Positions 1-11,038 of a stretch of 64,000 bases of DNA are shown piece after piece (the first letter of the stretch is position 1; the number at the start of each line of letters is the position of its first letter). The stretch spans positions 558,001-622,000 of the forward strand of contig BGKB01000008.1 in the NCBI GenBank assembly GCA_003116975.1, in the 5' to 3' direction. The notes beneath the pieces are model-generated. The model did not search any database, was not told the origin of the DNA, and saw nothing but the letters and a program-made list of their open reading frames with translations. A program made the translations under genes and the position numbers. Source of the DNA: Aurantiochytrium sp. KH105 (Eukaryota > Sar > Bigyra > Thraustochytrida > Thraustochytriidae).

Positions 1-723
1 CGAGGCGAGGCGAGGCGAGGCGAGGACCTGCGTGCGAGCGCGTCGCGGCGCGGTGCGGCGCGGCGCGAGGGAGGAGGCGATGTGCGCGTGCATGGCGCGG
101 CAGCGACGTACCTTGGGTCGCGGGCGGGATTTGGATTTTGAATTTGAATTTGCATTCGAATTCGAACGATTTCTTTTCATCCCCGAAAAACTTTGCAATG
201 CAGGCCTCGGTATTTCTCCGTCCCTGCCCACATCTCGTCTCGGGTCATTCTCACATACCCTTCACCGCGCCGCCCGCGCCCCTGTCTGCGGCGCTTCAGC
301 GTGCCTCTGCGCTACCCTCTTAGCGGGGACATCGTCCCATCGTACGCGCCTGCAACGCGCAGGGTCCGTGCGTGCGAGGGGGGCGGCGCAGCCCAGTGGC
401 GGGAGTAAACGCAGAGGGCGCGCAAGTTTCGCCGGGGCCTCGGGAAAGAAGGGAAAGAAACCAAGAAAGAAAGGATTCGGAAAAGGCAAGAAGCAGGCGC
501 AGCAAAGAGCAGAGGGAGGGAGGGAGGGAGAGAAGAGGGGGGAAGGATTTGAAATGAAGGGCAAGGAAGCAGGAGGAAGGAAGGGAAGGAAGGCAAGTGA
601 AGGAAGGAAGGGAGGGGGGGCAGGAACCAGTGACGAGGAGGAGCAGGACGATGATGATGATCATGCAGAGGAAGAATGAAGGCAGCGGCAGCAGCGGCGG
701 CGGCGCGAGGAGGAAAGCCGCCA

Positions 724-778
724 GGAATGGAATGGAATGGAATGGAATGGAATGGAATGGAATGGAATGGAATGGAAT
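724..778. repeat. (GGAAT)n pentamer array
   Basis: About eleven uninterrupted copies of GGAAT. A second, degenerate cluster of the same unit lies at about 917-948, on the far side of a GATCC-type pentamer run. The unit matches the simple-satellite pentamer known from animal pericentromeres, but an array this short may simply be a microsatellite. Confidence 0.9.
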
Positions 779-869
779 GACCAGCAGCCGCGGCGCTTGG
801 CGGGTGACAGCGAAGCGGCACGGGCGGTTTCTTTGTCTGCAGCAGCTGCTCGCTGTCGATCCGATCGAT

Positions 870-904
870 CGGATCCGATCCGATCCGATCCGATCCGATC
901 CGAT
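870..904. repeat. (GATCC)n pentamer array
   Basis: Seven or so copies of GATCC, preceded by GATCGATC. It sits between the two GGAAT clusters, so two different pentamer arrays alternate within about 230 bp. Confidence 0.85.
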
Positions 905-1508
905 GCGGCATGGAGATGAATGGAATGGAATGGCGTGGAGTGGAATGAAATGACCCGAGGACCACGCGTTCGTTGCGCGGATGGTCGAGAGCGGCGACCT
1001 TGCAGGCACGCTCGCACGCTCGCACGCGGACGGAGAATCAACACACGCGCTGAGCGCGAGACGCACTGCGCGGCCAGCCAGCCGGAACAGGCCTCTCTCT
1101 CTCTGAGCAAAGCCCTGCAGAAGAATTTGAAAAAAGCAGTGATCGAGCCCTCTGCGAAGACCTTGTTACCGCTGCTGGCTGGCTGGTGCGGCGCGCCGAC
1201 GCGGCGAGGGGCTGGCCGGATGGCTGGCTGTGCACCTGCTGCTGCAACTCGCACGAGTTCGAGTTCGTGGTGAGCAGGTTCCGCCAAGCAGGCAAACAAG
1301 CAAGCAAGCAAGCACGCCTGCTGAGCTAAGCTAAACTGAGCTGAGCTGAGCTGAGGCCGCTGACCGCTCGCAACTTCCGCTTCTCCTGCTCCTGCTCGCT
1401 CGGTGCTGGTGCGCTTCGGGTGGTGGTCAGCACCTGCAGCTGCAGGCAGCTAGCTAGCTCGCTGGCCACCGCGACATCAGCCACACCAGCACCAGCACCA
1501 GCAGCAGT

Positions 1509-1565
1509 GGCTTTCTTCTTTTTCTTCTTCTTCTTCTTCTTCTTCTTCTACTTCTTCTTCTTTCA
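1509..1565. repeat. (TTC)n polypyrimidine tract
   Basis: A nearly pure pyrimidine run dominated by TTC triplets, with one adenine interruption. It lies in non-coding sequence. Confidence 0.9.
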
Positions 1566-1979
1566 TTATTTCGATGAAAAACCTGTGCGTAGCGCGGCTC
1601 AACACTCACGGCGCAGCAACGCTTGACCGGCCACGGAGCGACCGCGTCGCATCGCAGTGGCAAGTTGTTGGTTCCACGATCGCGGATCCGTCCTCGCTGC
1701 TGCTATTGCTTATTACGGCGGGCTTCCGTGGCGCGCCACGCCTCCGGCGCCGCCCCGACGAGTGGTCCTGCGAGCCTGCCGCCGCGCACACTCCCGAGTC
1801 AACAGCGTCGAGCCGAGCCGCGCCCGAGCCGACTTGCGCCATTCCGTCCGCACGCTCTGTTGCAGCTGCTGCGGCGACCGCGTTGAGGAGAGGAGAGGAG
1901 AGGGAAGAGCCGAGAGCGGCGGGAGGCTCGCCCCCGCCACCAGCCCCTGCGAGGCCAAAAAGATCACACACACCCCGAG

Positions 1980-2130
1980 CATGCATCTGCTGCTGCATGT
2001 GATGCAAGCAATGCATGCACTGCGAGCAAATGCAATGCGATGTAGTGCAATGCAGAGCAATGCAATGCAGTGCAGTGCCGCGCAAGGCGTTGTGACGCGA
2101 TGCAGTGCAGTGCGATGTAGTGCAATGTAC
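1980..2130. repeat. degenerate TGCAA/TGCAG repeat
   Basis: About 150 bp made of variants of TGCAA, TGCAG and TGTAG with irregular spacing. Short open frames here translate to CIALHC-like repeats and are artefacts of the repeat. Confidence 0.75.
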
Positions 2131-4243
2131 AACACCGTGGGCGTTGCAATGCACAGCGATCGCTTGCACTCGTGCACTTCTTCATGATGACGAGCGGGGG
2201 GACCTGCTCGCTGCAGTAGCTGTAGCTTGCAGTTGCAGTTGCTGGCTGGATGGCTGGCTGGCTGGCTGGCTGGCCGCCAGGACTTACATTTTAGCCAACC
2301 ATCCTCCCGTGCAAGGATAGCTGCTGTGAGGCCGGAGGTTTTTTTGGGGCAAACCGAGGAGCGATGATAGGAAAAGAGCGGCGTCCTTCCTCGACCCCCG
2401 CCTCTTCATTCGCTCCTCCCGCCCGGTCGCTGCGGCAGCGGCACGTCTCGCGTCCTTCCTCGCCTCCTCCTTCCGTCGCCTGCCGCTCGCACGTCTCGCA
2501 GTCGCTGGTCGACGCCCGAGACCGCGGCTTGGAAAAAGAAAGCCTGCAACCAACAACTAACCCGAGGCTGGAGCCGCTGCTGCTGCTGCCACTGCTGCTC
2601 GAGGATACGTAGCAGCCATCGCCACTGCTTTGCTGCAGCACGCCGCTGCCGCGGAAGAGAAGGACAGGCGAGCAGCTGCAGAGGAAAGCGAGAAGAAGGA
2701 AACGAAATCGCCCTGCGCGCCCGAGAAATCTTCGACACGGACGACGCGGAGCGGTATGTCGCGCCGCAAAGTCCGCGGCTGCGAGGCAGGCAAACAGGCA
2801 GGTAGGCCGGGCGTCGTCGCGCAGCAGGGCCGTGCGTGGGCGCCGGCCGTGCCTCGCACGATCGCAGCTGCAACGCGGAGCAGACGATGGGCCGCGGCAG
2901 CTCACGGGGCCGGGCGCGGGCCAGGAGCCAAACGAGGTCGTCTCGAGGGTGCACGCACGCACGCACGCACGCACGAGCAGGCAGCGAGCGAACGAGCGTG
3001 GCGACGTGTCCCGGAGCGGCCAGAGGCTCGCTTCCTGTGGCGGAAAACGCGAGAGGCGAGAGCGAAACAAAGGTGGCCAGTCGGTGGCCAGCCTAATTTT
3101 AACTCAGAGGACAAAATCTGCATCTCCCCGGCCCGGCGGCCGGTACGGCCTTTTTCCGCGGAGCAGCTGGCTGCAGCAAGAGCAGCAGCAGCTTGCGGAA
3201 CAAAGCGATCAAGTTGTTGGCAGCAACTAGTATGCATACAGAACGGGCGGGCGGGCCAGAAAGGATGTATGTCACGAGAGAGCGTTGAATGGACCGCTCC
3301 CTCGTGACAGCGAAAAGCGTACGACGTTTCCCCGCCTCGGTCTCCAGTATCGCCAGCGCAGTGGTCGGTAGGGGGTTGGTTCCTTGTCCTTGGCTTCACT
3401 CTCAACGCTTGCACTGACCGAGCCCACGGCATGGCATGGCTTTCAGTGCACGACGCAGCTGGCAGCCGGTGAGAAGCTTCGGGGCGTTGATTGAACCCGC
3501 GAATGGACCTGTGAGCCCGCCGCAGCCGGCTGGAAGCCTCTGAAGCCACGACACCGAGAATCTCGGATGCGCTTTCCGCGCGCCCGGGTCGTGGTCTCCT
3601 GGGTAGGACCATCCGCGAACGAAGGATGTGGCAGTCAGTAGCCATGGTGGCAGGCTGCACTGGCCGCCAGCCACAACACCAGTGGCAGGTTGTACTGCTG
3701 CAGTGTAGTCGCTGTCGCAGTCGTCAGTCGTTAGCTCTTGGCCTTCCTCGAGCGTTCCGCGACGTCCATCCCTGTCGGCAGGGGTGTCCAGCCAGGACGG
3801 AAGGCTACGTAGTTCTCCTGCGGGACCCGCGAAAAAAGTGTCAGCAGAGGAAAATCGCCAGTGGAGAATCTGGCATCCTGGGATGGTGACTGACCTGAGA
3901 GCGCAACGAATTCTCTTCAGCGAACCGCTACCCACCTCGCCAGGGCTTTCCAATTTCTTTTTACTTGTTTATTACTCACAGTCAGTGCCAGTCAGTCTCT
4001 GTCAAAGGGTTCTTTTTCGCGGTGCAACGTCTCAGCGCAGCTCAAGCAAGGTCTCGGTTGGTTGGCAGTGGTAGTCAGTCAGCAGTCGTGGTCGGTCGAC
4101 AACATCGCCGATGCAACAATCAGCTGCAGCAACAATCAGCTGCAGCGACTGCTGCGGAGACCGAGAAACATCGATCACATGCAGCCATCTCTCCATCGAT
4201 CATATACCGTGGCTGTAGCCACGATTGATTTCGGCGCGAGCGA

Positions 4244-7200
4244 TCAAAAGTCGGCCTTGGATCGGTCGAAAAGCCCGCTGCGATCGACAACCACGTCGCA
4301 AATGCGTTTCACGAGAGGCTCAAAGCCCGACGATGCAACGCCACCGATTCCGCCGCCGCCGCCGCCAGGGAGAGGAGCATCGACGTTTTCGAGTTCCTCG
4401 TCGCCCTCGGGGGCCGGCGGAGGCGTGAAAAACACGCCGGGCTCAATTTCGCACCTCGACGCTGGGAACTGGCTCAGCACAGGCAACTGCGGGAGCTCCT
4501 GGTCGATCTTCATCTTGACATAGTCGCGGCGTGTCGTCTCGAGGACGATGCTCGTCCCTCGCACGTGATGCAACTCCACCACATGCGTGCGGTCGTGTTC
4601 AATGGCAACTTCCTGCGCTTCCTCGGCGCCGGCCTCTATTGACCCGCGACCACGCCCAGTCACCGAGGAAGAAGCATCATCCCTTGCGCCGACAAGCACG
4701 AAGCGTCGGTACGCCAGAAAACGCCGCTCAAAGCGGTCGGAAAAAAGCGCCACCACACGGCCCAAATGCTCACGCCCTCGCCGCGGGTTCCACACATGCA
4801 CCACAGTCTTGGTGTGGCCCGAGAGGGGCAGCTCCCCGTGAAGCACGGCGCTGTTGAAAAAGTGCAGCGGGGAAACCGGCACGCCCCGCGCAATCACTTC
4901 GACACACTCCTCACATCGCGGCTGCGCCATCGCCCAATGTTTCGAGCAGCACGGCAGACGAATTCCAGCAGGCAGCGCGCTCGGCGGAACGTGGAACAAG
5001 GATCCCTGCAAGTCGATCCAGGACCTTGCTGCCACCTCGCCCACCAGCGCTTTGAGCTGCTCCGGACGAGCGTGCACTGTCTGTTCGTGCGCATGCAGCT
5101 CCTTCTTGGTATGGAAACGTTCAGGACACCCTTGTCGCGAGCAGCAAAAGGGGTAGTAGGCCCGAACTTCCTGGTCCGCGAGCCGCTTCTCCTCGCCAGC
5201 GTCGTTCAAAGCCTTGATGCCCGCCGCAGCGCGCGCCTGCAGCACGCCCTTGGACGACTTGGGGATCCACGGAGCCACGCGCGGCCAATACGCGTGCAGA
5301 CGATGGTCAACGGCGTGCTCGCCGTTGGCAAGGCGAAACTTGCCCACATGCTCTTGCTGTACATGCGCTTCAGCATCGCGATCCGTCATAAACGCTTGCC
5401 CGCAGCCCGGAAACGTGCACGAGTACTTGCGAATGTCGCGCTCATTGTGCTTGTGCACGAGCGACGGACGCATCCGCGGCGCCCGCTTCAAATCGTACAC
5501 ATCCTTCACCGCAATGGCTTCCACAAGTGCTTTGCGCTCCTTCTCAGGCAAAGTGTCAAGCTCCAGACTCTGGGTGTGGGGATCAGATGCAATTCTGAAT
5601 GCGTCAACATTGCCGCTGCGAAGAAGGCTCTCCGGAGTCGAACGATCGGGCGTCACAGCCAGTGGCAACGTCACCGAAGCTCGTCTTTTTCGCGTTCCCG
5701 CAGCCTCACCCTCAACACCGCCGGCGGTGACGGCTCGTCGACGCTTGCCCGCAGCGCCTGCAGCGCCTGCAACACCCGCAATCGACGATGGCACACCCGA
5801 AGGCACGCCGGATGGACCGCTGTTCGATTTATAGAATCCAAGCTGCTCCAACGCTGCGTCCAGCATCTCCGCGCGCGCTGGATCCGCCTCGAGCTGCGAC
5901 TCCACCTGCGCGCGCATTCTGGCAGACACCGGAAGAAGCTTGTTCAGCGTGCCAGTGCGAATATCGTACACCAGCTTGCGCCAGTGTCGATCAATAAAGG
6001 CAAAGGACTGGAACACATACGCCACAAAGGCAGGCCAATCTTCCAGGAGCCCGCATGACCTGCTCGAAAGCGCGAGCAACATGTCCACGTACAAGGGTGC
6101 TGTCTTGGTCTCCATGCGCAGATTATCATTCACGATCAGAGGAACAGGATCTGCCACATGAAAGCCCCGCGCAAAGTCGTCCGGGCTCGACCACAACTCG
6201 TCCTTTGCGAGCTCCTCGCGGAGTTCTCGGCGTCTGCTCTCAGCCCTCACCACGCGCTTCACATAGGCTGGACTCACGCCGTTCTGCAAATGGTCCGGCA
6301 TTGCGCGACCCTCGCGGGTCCACGGCCGCACCACATGTGCCGCTGTGTGCGGCCGTGCCGCGCTTTGCAGCAGCAGGCTGCCCAAGGCCTCCGGCCCGCA
6401 CGTTTCCGCGCGTATCGCTGCTTTTTCCAACTTGGCCTGGTCTTCCTGATACGCTGCCGCTTTCGGGTCGAGCACAGGTGTGGGGAGAGGGTTCTGCGCC
6501 ATGGCAGCCGCCACGCGCCGCGAACCTCTTCGCCTCCGAGACGACAACCGCGTCGTGGAAGGCCTTGGTCCGTCGAAACGTTCATTGGCCGCCGCTGCCG
6601 AGGACGCTGCGGCTGCACCGGTCCGCGGCCGAGGGCGCGCTTCCAGGCGCTCAATTTCGCCCACGCCCGGAACACGGTGCGAGGTCTGCGGACGTGCTGT
6701 CCCGGGAAAACTATCACGGGGATTAACACTGTTGTTCCATGCGCCATCTTGTTTGAGCTCGCGCACAATCTGTTCCGATTCCTTGGCAATGTCGCCAATA
6801 ATCCGCTCCCCGAGCCGTTGGAACGCTGTTGTTGCGCGGCGTTTCGACATGTTCACCGCCGGCAGAACTTCGATCGGCGTTTGCGCCCGTAGCGCACTTT
6901 TCATGCTCCTTGCGGCCCCACGAAGTCGCGAGCTCCCCGCAGCCGCCGTCTGTGCGCGTACCCCGAGGTCGTGCTGTGCGAAATGCATACGAAATTGACT
7001 CGGAGCAAGCCTCGTGCCCTGCACAGTGCGCGGTAGCTCGGCCGGGGCCGGTGGCGCTAGCATGCGCTTCAGCTCTGCCTTGCTCAAGGCCTCTGACTCG
7101 GATCCAGGCGTACGACCCGTGTGAATTTTGGGAATCATACAATGCATCGCCACGTAGTGGCCGCAGCTGCACACCGCTCGTCCGCTGCCGCCATGCGCCC

Positions 7201-10129
7201 CAGCCTTGTATCGCCTGCAATCGCACTTGAGGCAAGGCCCATACGAAACGCACGTTGGGCAAGCCCACGCACGGTGCTTTTCGCAAGCGCTTGTTTCCTG
7301 TCGCACGTATCGCAGAAAGTTGACATAGTTGACGGAGCCATCATTGCGGGCCCACCGTTTCACCACGAGGTCAATTTGCGAATCAGGCATTTGGTACATC
7401 ATCTGCCGCAGTCCCTTCGCAAATTCGTACCGTCGAATGCGCCCTGTCTTGCCCGGATCGAATTCCACAAAGGGAAGCTTGCTCCACAGGTGCGCTTGTT
7501 GGCCTTCCCCACTCTCGGAGCGAGGTGATGACGATGGTGAGGTGTCCGGTGTCCTTGACCTTGGATCCTCCTCTTCCTCTTCTTTACGGGACGCTTCCTT
7601 CTTGGCGTCGACGCCATCACTCTCGTTCTCCTCTTGGTTCGACGACAAACACGATGACGGCGACGGCGACGACGACGTGAACGACGACGATGATGATGAC
7701 GATGATGATGATGATGTCACTGAAGAACGACGACTCTGCTTGAGACGCCGGCGCAATGACGGAGGCGGGCCGCGGCGAATGCCCGCCAAGAGATCTTGCA
7801 TTCGCACGGCATCACGGTCCATCCAAAAACGGGTCGCCCCGTTCGTGAGAACAGGGTTCCCATAGTTGGTGCGCGGCAAGTAGCGCTCGTAAGAGGTGCG
7901 TGGACGTGCGTCGCCAAGCCAACGCCACGCCTTTTCAACAGCTTCGCGCTCCATATTCGCTTGAATCCGGACGCGGAAGCCGCGCCACGCTGCCTGTATC
8001 AGAACGATGCCGCTTTCGTCAATAACTTCCTTCACAAGCGACCTCCGAAAACATAAAAACGACTTGACACGGTACTGGATGATGCTGGCCGCACGATTTG
8101 TCCTCCGAATCTCAATCTTGATGTCTCGAATGCGGTTGCGGTAGATTTTAGCTCGCGCTGCGCGCTGGATCTGCGTCGCGCAAGCGTGAACATACTTTTC
8201 GTGCTCACGGACTTTGTACGCTCGCCAACGGGCAATGTACCGCTTCAAGTACCGCACGATGAGCAGATTCGCCCAGACCGCGTCTGCTTTCATGGCACGA
8301 AACTCAGCCACCACCTTGCGAGCCACGGTGATCAACCGCGTGGCAAACCCGCGATAAACGCGCTGGATTGTTCGCGCGGCGCGCATGCGTCGCATTTCGC
8401 GCCGTGTAATGTGACCCCGTGCGACACGCTGCAAGAGTGCAGTAGCCTTACGCTGTGCCGACCGAAACTTGATCACGTGCGCGCGCGCCTGGACTCTGCG
8501 CACTGTCTTTTGGATGGTGATGGCGGCAGCCCAGCGAATTTGCGTCACCACCGCGCGTCGGAGCGAAGCTGCTCGGTTTCGATGAGAATAGCCACGAAAA
8601 GCGCGCTGGATTCGCGTTGCAAACTCGTGACCAAAAAGAACGCGTCGCAGCGCTTTGCGCTGTTCGTGCATATGAGCAACAGCCAGTTGCATTGTCTTGT
8701 GTTTTCGTGTGAATTCGTCAAAATTATCCTTGACGCGCGCGGCAAAGTCGCGGCTGGCGCGAAGCGGCTGAAAACGCTTGGCCATTTGCACAAGCGGATT
8801 TGGCGCGCGAAAGCGTTTTCGTTCGCGCTCAGGCAGCAGCTGGAATTTGGCATTGCGTCGCGACTGCGCACGCTCGGCGATGCCCTCCCATTCAGAGTGC
8901 TCGAGGCGGTCTTCGTCCGGGCGAAGCGAATGCACACGCAATTCCTGTTTTTCTGGTCGCAAGGATCGCACACCAGGAGGCACCAGCAGGCCGCCAATGT
9001 AATTCCAGTCGGCGCGAGTGGCGTCTGGGGGTCTGCCCTTGATCACTGTGTAGTGAGACCGACAAAGTCCAAGTTCGTTGGCCTCGTGCAGCTTGACTGA
9101 TTCGCCTGGGTGCTTCATTTGACAACGCTGCGTATGATAGCCGCACGCCTTGCTAAAGCGATTGAGCGTCACATTGTCACACACAAGGTGATCGCCATGC
9201 GGTGCAATCTGCGTCCATCGGCACTTGACACCCGAGACAGCAGCGTTTGCCTCCTTGTTTGCGTCTGCGGCGGCTGCAAGTGCCAGCTCCTTGACCTGGG
9301 CCATCTTTGTCACAACCTCGGGACGTACCTCGTGCGTTCCTGGACATCGATGTCGTTCTAGCCGACGAGGCACCCTTCCTCTGTGCTTTTTATAGCATGC
9401 ATTGCACAAGGCGGCGTCGTTGGGGTGCCGGATGCGACTCACAGCCTGACCGGCATGGGCTTCGGAGTCTGAGCACACTTGAGCATGAAAAGCGCACCAT
9501 CGAAGTGTACCACCGAGAGGGCCAGAAAAGCGTGGATTCACACAGTAATAGTTGACACCGTCAACAGTGTCCTTGTACAAGCACGTGTCAATGCGGAGTT
9601 TAAGAGAGTTTTCGGCTCGCTGTCGCTCAAGTTGCGCTTGTTTCCTTTTTTCCCGCTGGCTCACTGAGTTTTTGGATTGACGCAAGACGGCCTGTTTGCG
9701 CTGGCGCGCTCGTACTTTCATATCATACCGTTTTCGTGCCTCGCGGTCCTTGTAAAAGAGGGATCTCGTGTCGAGTCGCCAGTCCCAGGCCTCGTTATCC
9801 TCATACTCCTTTTTCCATTTATTGGCGTGCGCAAGCTCGAATTCCTCATCGTCCTCTGCGATTTCCTCCGCCAGAGAGCGTAATCGTTTGTGCTGCTTGG
9901 ATAAACCTTGCTGCCGCTCGTTCCAGGCCAATTTTTGCTCTTGGTCGAGCGCTTTGCGCAAGAGAACGACGAGCTCACCGCGACTTCCTGATGTGTTTTG
10001 GAAACCTCGCGCGCGCAAGTGCAAACGGAGGTCGCGCAGGCTTAGCGTTTGCGGGTCAATGACGCTGCCCCACGGACCGCACTTTTCCACAAAGATGACA
10101 TTGTCCGCGTCTGCGTCCTCGCCTAGCAT
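4244..10129 (-). CDS. giant SAP / IQ-motif / zinc-binding protein
   Basis: A single-exon protein of about 1,961 residues. The start is the ATG at 10129; the frame stays open a few codons upstream but has no other ATG there. From the N-terminus: a SAP-like helix pair (about 27-62, SLRDLRLHLRARG), a long basic coiled coil, two related Cys/His modules (about 190-262 and 300-370, the second ending CRSHY..KGRPP), and about seven IQ motifs (500-735, for example RIQRAFRGY and TIQRVYRGF). Then come a poly-Ser stretch (about 800-830), a degenerate EF-hand-like segment, a compact Cys/His cluster (about 947-1000), and two C2H2-like fingers near 1566-1595 and 1655-1688 with a further Cys-rich patch. IQ motifs usually bind calmodulin or EF-hand light chains and SAP folds bind DNA, so a Ca2+/calmodulin-linked scaffold is plausible. 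The exact role is unknown. Confidence 0.85.
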   Translation of the reverse strand: MLGEDADADNVIFVEKCGPWGSVIDPQTLSLRDLRLHLRARGFQNTSGSRGELVVLLRKALDQEQKLAWNERQQGLSKQHKRLRSLAEEIAEDDEEFELAHANKWKKEYEDNEAWDWRLDTRSLFYKDREARKRYDMKVRARQRKQAVLRQSKNSVSQREKRKQAQLERQRAENSLKLRIDTCLYKDTVDGVNYYCVNPRFSGPLGGTLRWCAFHAQVCSDSEAHAGQAVSRIRHPNDAALCNACYKKHRGRVPRRLERHRCPGTHEVRPEVVTKMAQVKELALAAAADANKEANAAVSGVKCRWTQIAPHGDHLVCDNVTLNRFSKACGYHTQRCQMKHPGESVKLHEANELGLCRSHYTVIKGRPPDATRADWNYIGGLLVPPGVRSLRPEKQELRVHSLRPDEDRLEHSEWEGIAERAQSRRNAKFQLLPERERKRFRAPNPLVQMAKRFQPLRASRDFAARVKDNFDEFTRKHKTMQLAVAHMHEQRKALRRVLFGHEFATRIQRAFRGYSHRNRAASLRRAVVTQIRWAAAITIQKTVRRVQARAHVIKFRSAQRKATALLQRVARGHITRREMRRMRAARTIQRVYRGFATRLITVARKVVAEFRAMKADAVWANLLIVRYLKRYIARWRAYKVREHEKYVHACATQIQRAARAKIYRNRIRDIKIEIRRTNRAASIIQYRVKSFLCFRRSLVKEVIDESGIVLIQAAWRGFRVRIQANMEREAVEKAWRWLGDARPRTSYERYLPRTNYGNPVLTNGATRFWMDRDAVRMQDLLAGIRRGPPPSLRRRLKQSRRSSVTSSSSSSSSSSSFTSSSPSPSSCLSSNQEENESDGVDAKKEASRKEEEEEDPRSRTPDTSPSSSPRSESGEGQQAHLWSKLPFVEFDPGKTGRIRRYEFAKGLRQMMYQMPDSQIDLVVKRWARNDGSVNYVNFLRYVRQETSACEKHRAWACPTCVSYGPCLKCDCRRYKAGAHGGSGRAVCSCGHYVAMHCMIPKIHTGRTPGSESEALSKAELKRMLAPPAPAELPRTVQGTRLAPSQFRMHFAQHDLGVRAQTAAAGSSRLRGAARSMKSALRAQTPIEVLPAVNMSKRRATTAFQRLGERIIGDIAKESEQIVRELKQDGAWNNSVNPRDSFPGTARPQTSHRVPGVGEIERLEARPRPRTGAAAASSAAAANERFDGPRPSTTRLSSRRRRGSRRVAAAMAQNPLPTPVLDPKAAAYQEDQAKLEKAAIRAETCGPEALGSLLLQSAARPHTAAHVVRPWTREGRAMPDHLQNGVSPAYVKRVVRAESRRRELREELAKDELWSSPDDFARGFHVADPVPLIVNDNLRMETKTAPLYVDMLLALSSRSCGLLEDWPAFVAYVFQSFAFIDRHWRKLVYDIRTGTLNKLLPVSARMRAQVESQLEADPARAEMLDAALEQLGFYKSNSGPSGVPSGVPSSIAGVAGAAGAAGKRRRAVTAGGVEGEAAGTRKRRASVTLPLAVTPDRSTPESLLRSGNVDAFRIASDPHTQSLELDTLPEKERKALVEAIAVKDVYDLKRAPRMRPSLVHKHNERDIRKYSCTFPGCGQAFMTDRDAEAHVQQEHVGKFRLANGEHAVDHRLHAYWPRVAPWIPKSSKGVLQARAAAGIKALNDAGEEKRLADQEVRAYYPFCCSRQGCPERFHTKKELHAHEQTVHARPEQLKALVGEVAARSWIDLQGSLFHVPPSALPAGIRLPCCSKHWAMAQPRCEECVEVIARGVPVSPLHFFNSAVLHGELPLSGHTKTVVHVWNPRRGREHLGRVVALFSDRFERRFLAYRRFVLVGARDDASSSVTGRGRGSIEAGAEEAQEVAIEHDRTHVVELHHVRGTSIVLETTRRDYVKMKIDQELPQLPVLSQFPASRCEIEPGVFFTPPPAPEGDEELENVDAPLPGGGGGGIGGVASSGFEPLVKRICDVVVDRSGLFDRSKADF

Positions 10130-11038
10130 GTTTGTTGTCGCGCACTGCGAGCAAGACAAATCAATGCAATGGCAAAGGTGCGCGTCGCGTTATCGACAAG
10201 CACGCAAGGACGCGAGCAAGCCACCCGATTGGAATAAAATATTGGGCGCAGAATCGTGTGCTCTTTCCGCGGCGCTCAGCTGCGCTGCGACGCACTTCGC
10301 TACGGCCCGTACGGGCCGTGCGGGCCGGCGCCGCGCCGCGTCACGCCGACGCCACGGCTTACCTTAGCTTGTGAAGCTTGTGACTCTGATATTGTCGAAG
10401 GCGAGACGAGCAAAACGGTGTGTACTCTATGCTAGGCCTATGCTTGCAACGGTAGCTGCGGGCTGTCACAACGGACCCTTGCAATCTCTAAAGAAAGCAC
10501 CTTTGCGGTCCGCATCTCTGGGAGAGAGCTTCGCGCAGCTCTACGTTCGGAGAACGCTACTGCTTTGGCGACTGCTGTCATGGACGGATCATTAGAGAGC
10601 GCCCCGCCGTCTTCACCACTCGCATGGCCTTTTCTTCGCCACAGGCCAAGGCTGATAAGAACGAACGTTCTTTGACGGTCAAACGGAAAAATCAGTACTT
10701 GCTTCGCCGGCAAAACTAATTTAACCGGCGAAGCTCCTTTGGCAAGCCGGGGAAGAAGAAGCAAAGCCAGACCTACAAGAAGACGGCGACGACGACAAGA
10801 AGAAGAAGAAGAAGAAGAAGAAGGAGGAGGAGGAGGCAAGGCGAGGCGCGGCGCGGCGAGGCGAGGCGAGGCGGCGATACGCCGGAGCTTTTCGAGCGAC
10901 CCCAAGCCGCTCGTGACGTGGTGTCGCGCGAAAGGGTGCCTTCGCGGCGCCATTACGAGCCAGCCCGCCCCCTGAGCCGGAGAGAGTGTGCGACGTGACC
11001 ACGGAGGTTGCGTCGAGGGCGTGAACGAGGAGGAAAAG
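10130..11038. other. divergent intergenic region
   Basis: Separates the minus-strand giant gene from the plus-strand WBP2-like gene, so it should hold both promoters and 5' leaders. It contains a GAAGAA purine run (about 10796-10832) and GCGAGGCGAGG pentamers (about 10850-10875). The 78- to 220-codon frames here are arginine- or serine-rich repeat artefacts. No clear core promoter motif was found. Confidence 0.6.

Larger units (their letters stand above)
1..4243. other. gene-poor flank rich in simple repeats
   Basis: No convincing gene is visible on either strand. The open frames present are short, arginine-, serine- or proline-rich and change frame around simple repeats, as expected from GC-rich repetitive DNA. 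The stretch opens with a CGAGG pentamer run (1-25) and contains GGAAT, GATCC, TTC and TGCA-type arrays plus short GGCT and GCAC runs. The part nearest the minus-strand gene (about 3900-4243) probably includes its 3' untranslated region. A spliced gene made of very short exons cannot be excluded by eye. Confidence 0.6.

Noticed and set aside
312-1066. Minus-strand frames of about 240 codons with FHSIPFHSIP repeats
   Set aside because: The repeat peptide is the translation of the GGAAT array and is not a protein signature.
3402-3953. 183-codon minus-strand frame in the left flank
   Set aside because: Less repetitive than its neighbours, but it has no ATG near its 5' end and no recognisable motif.
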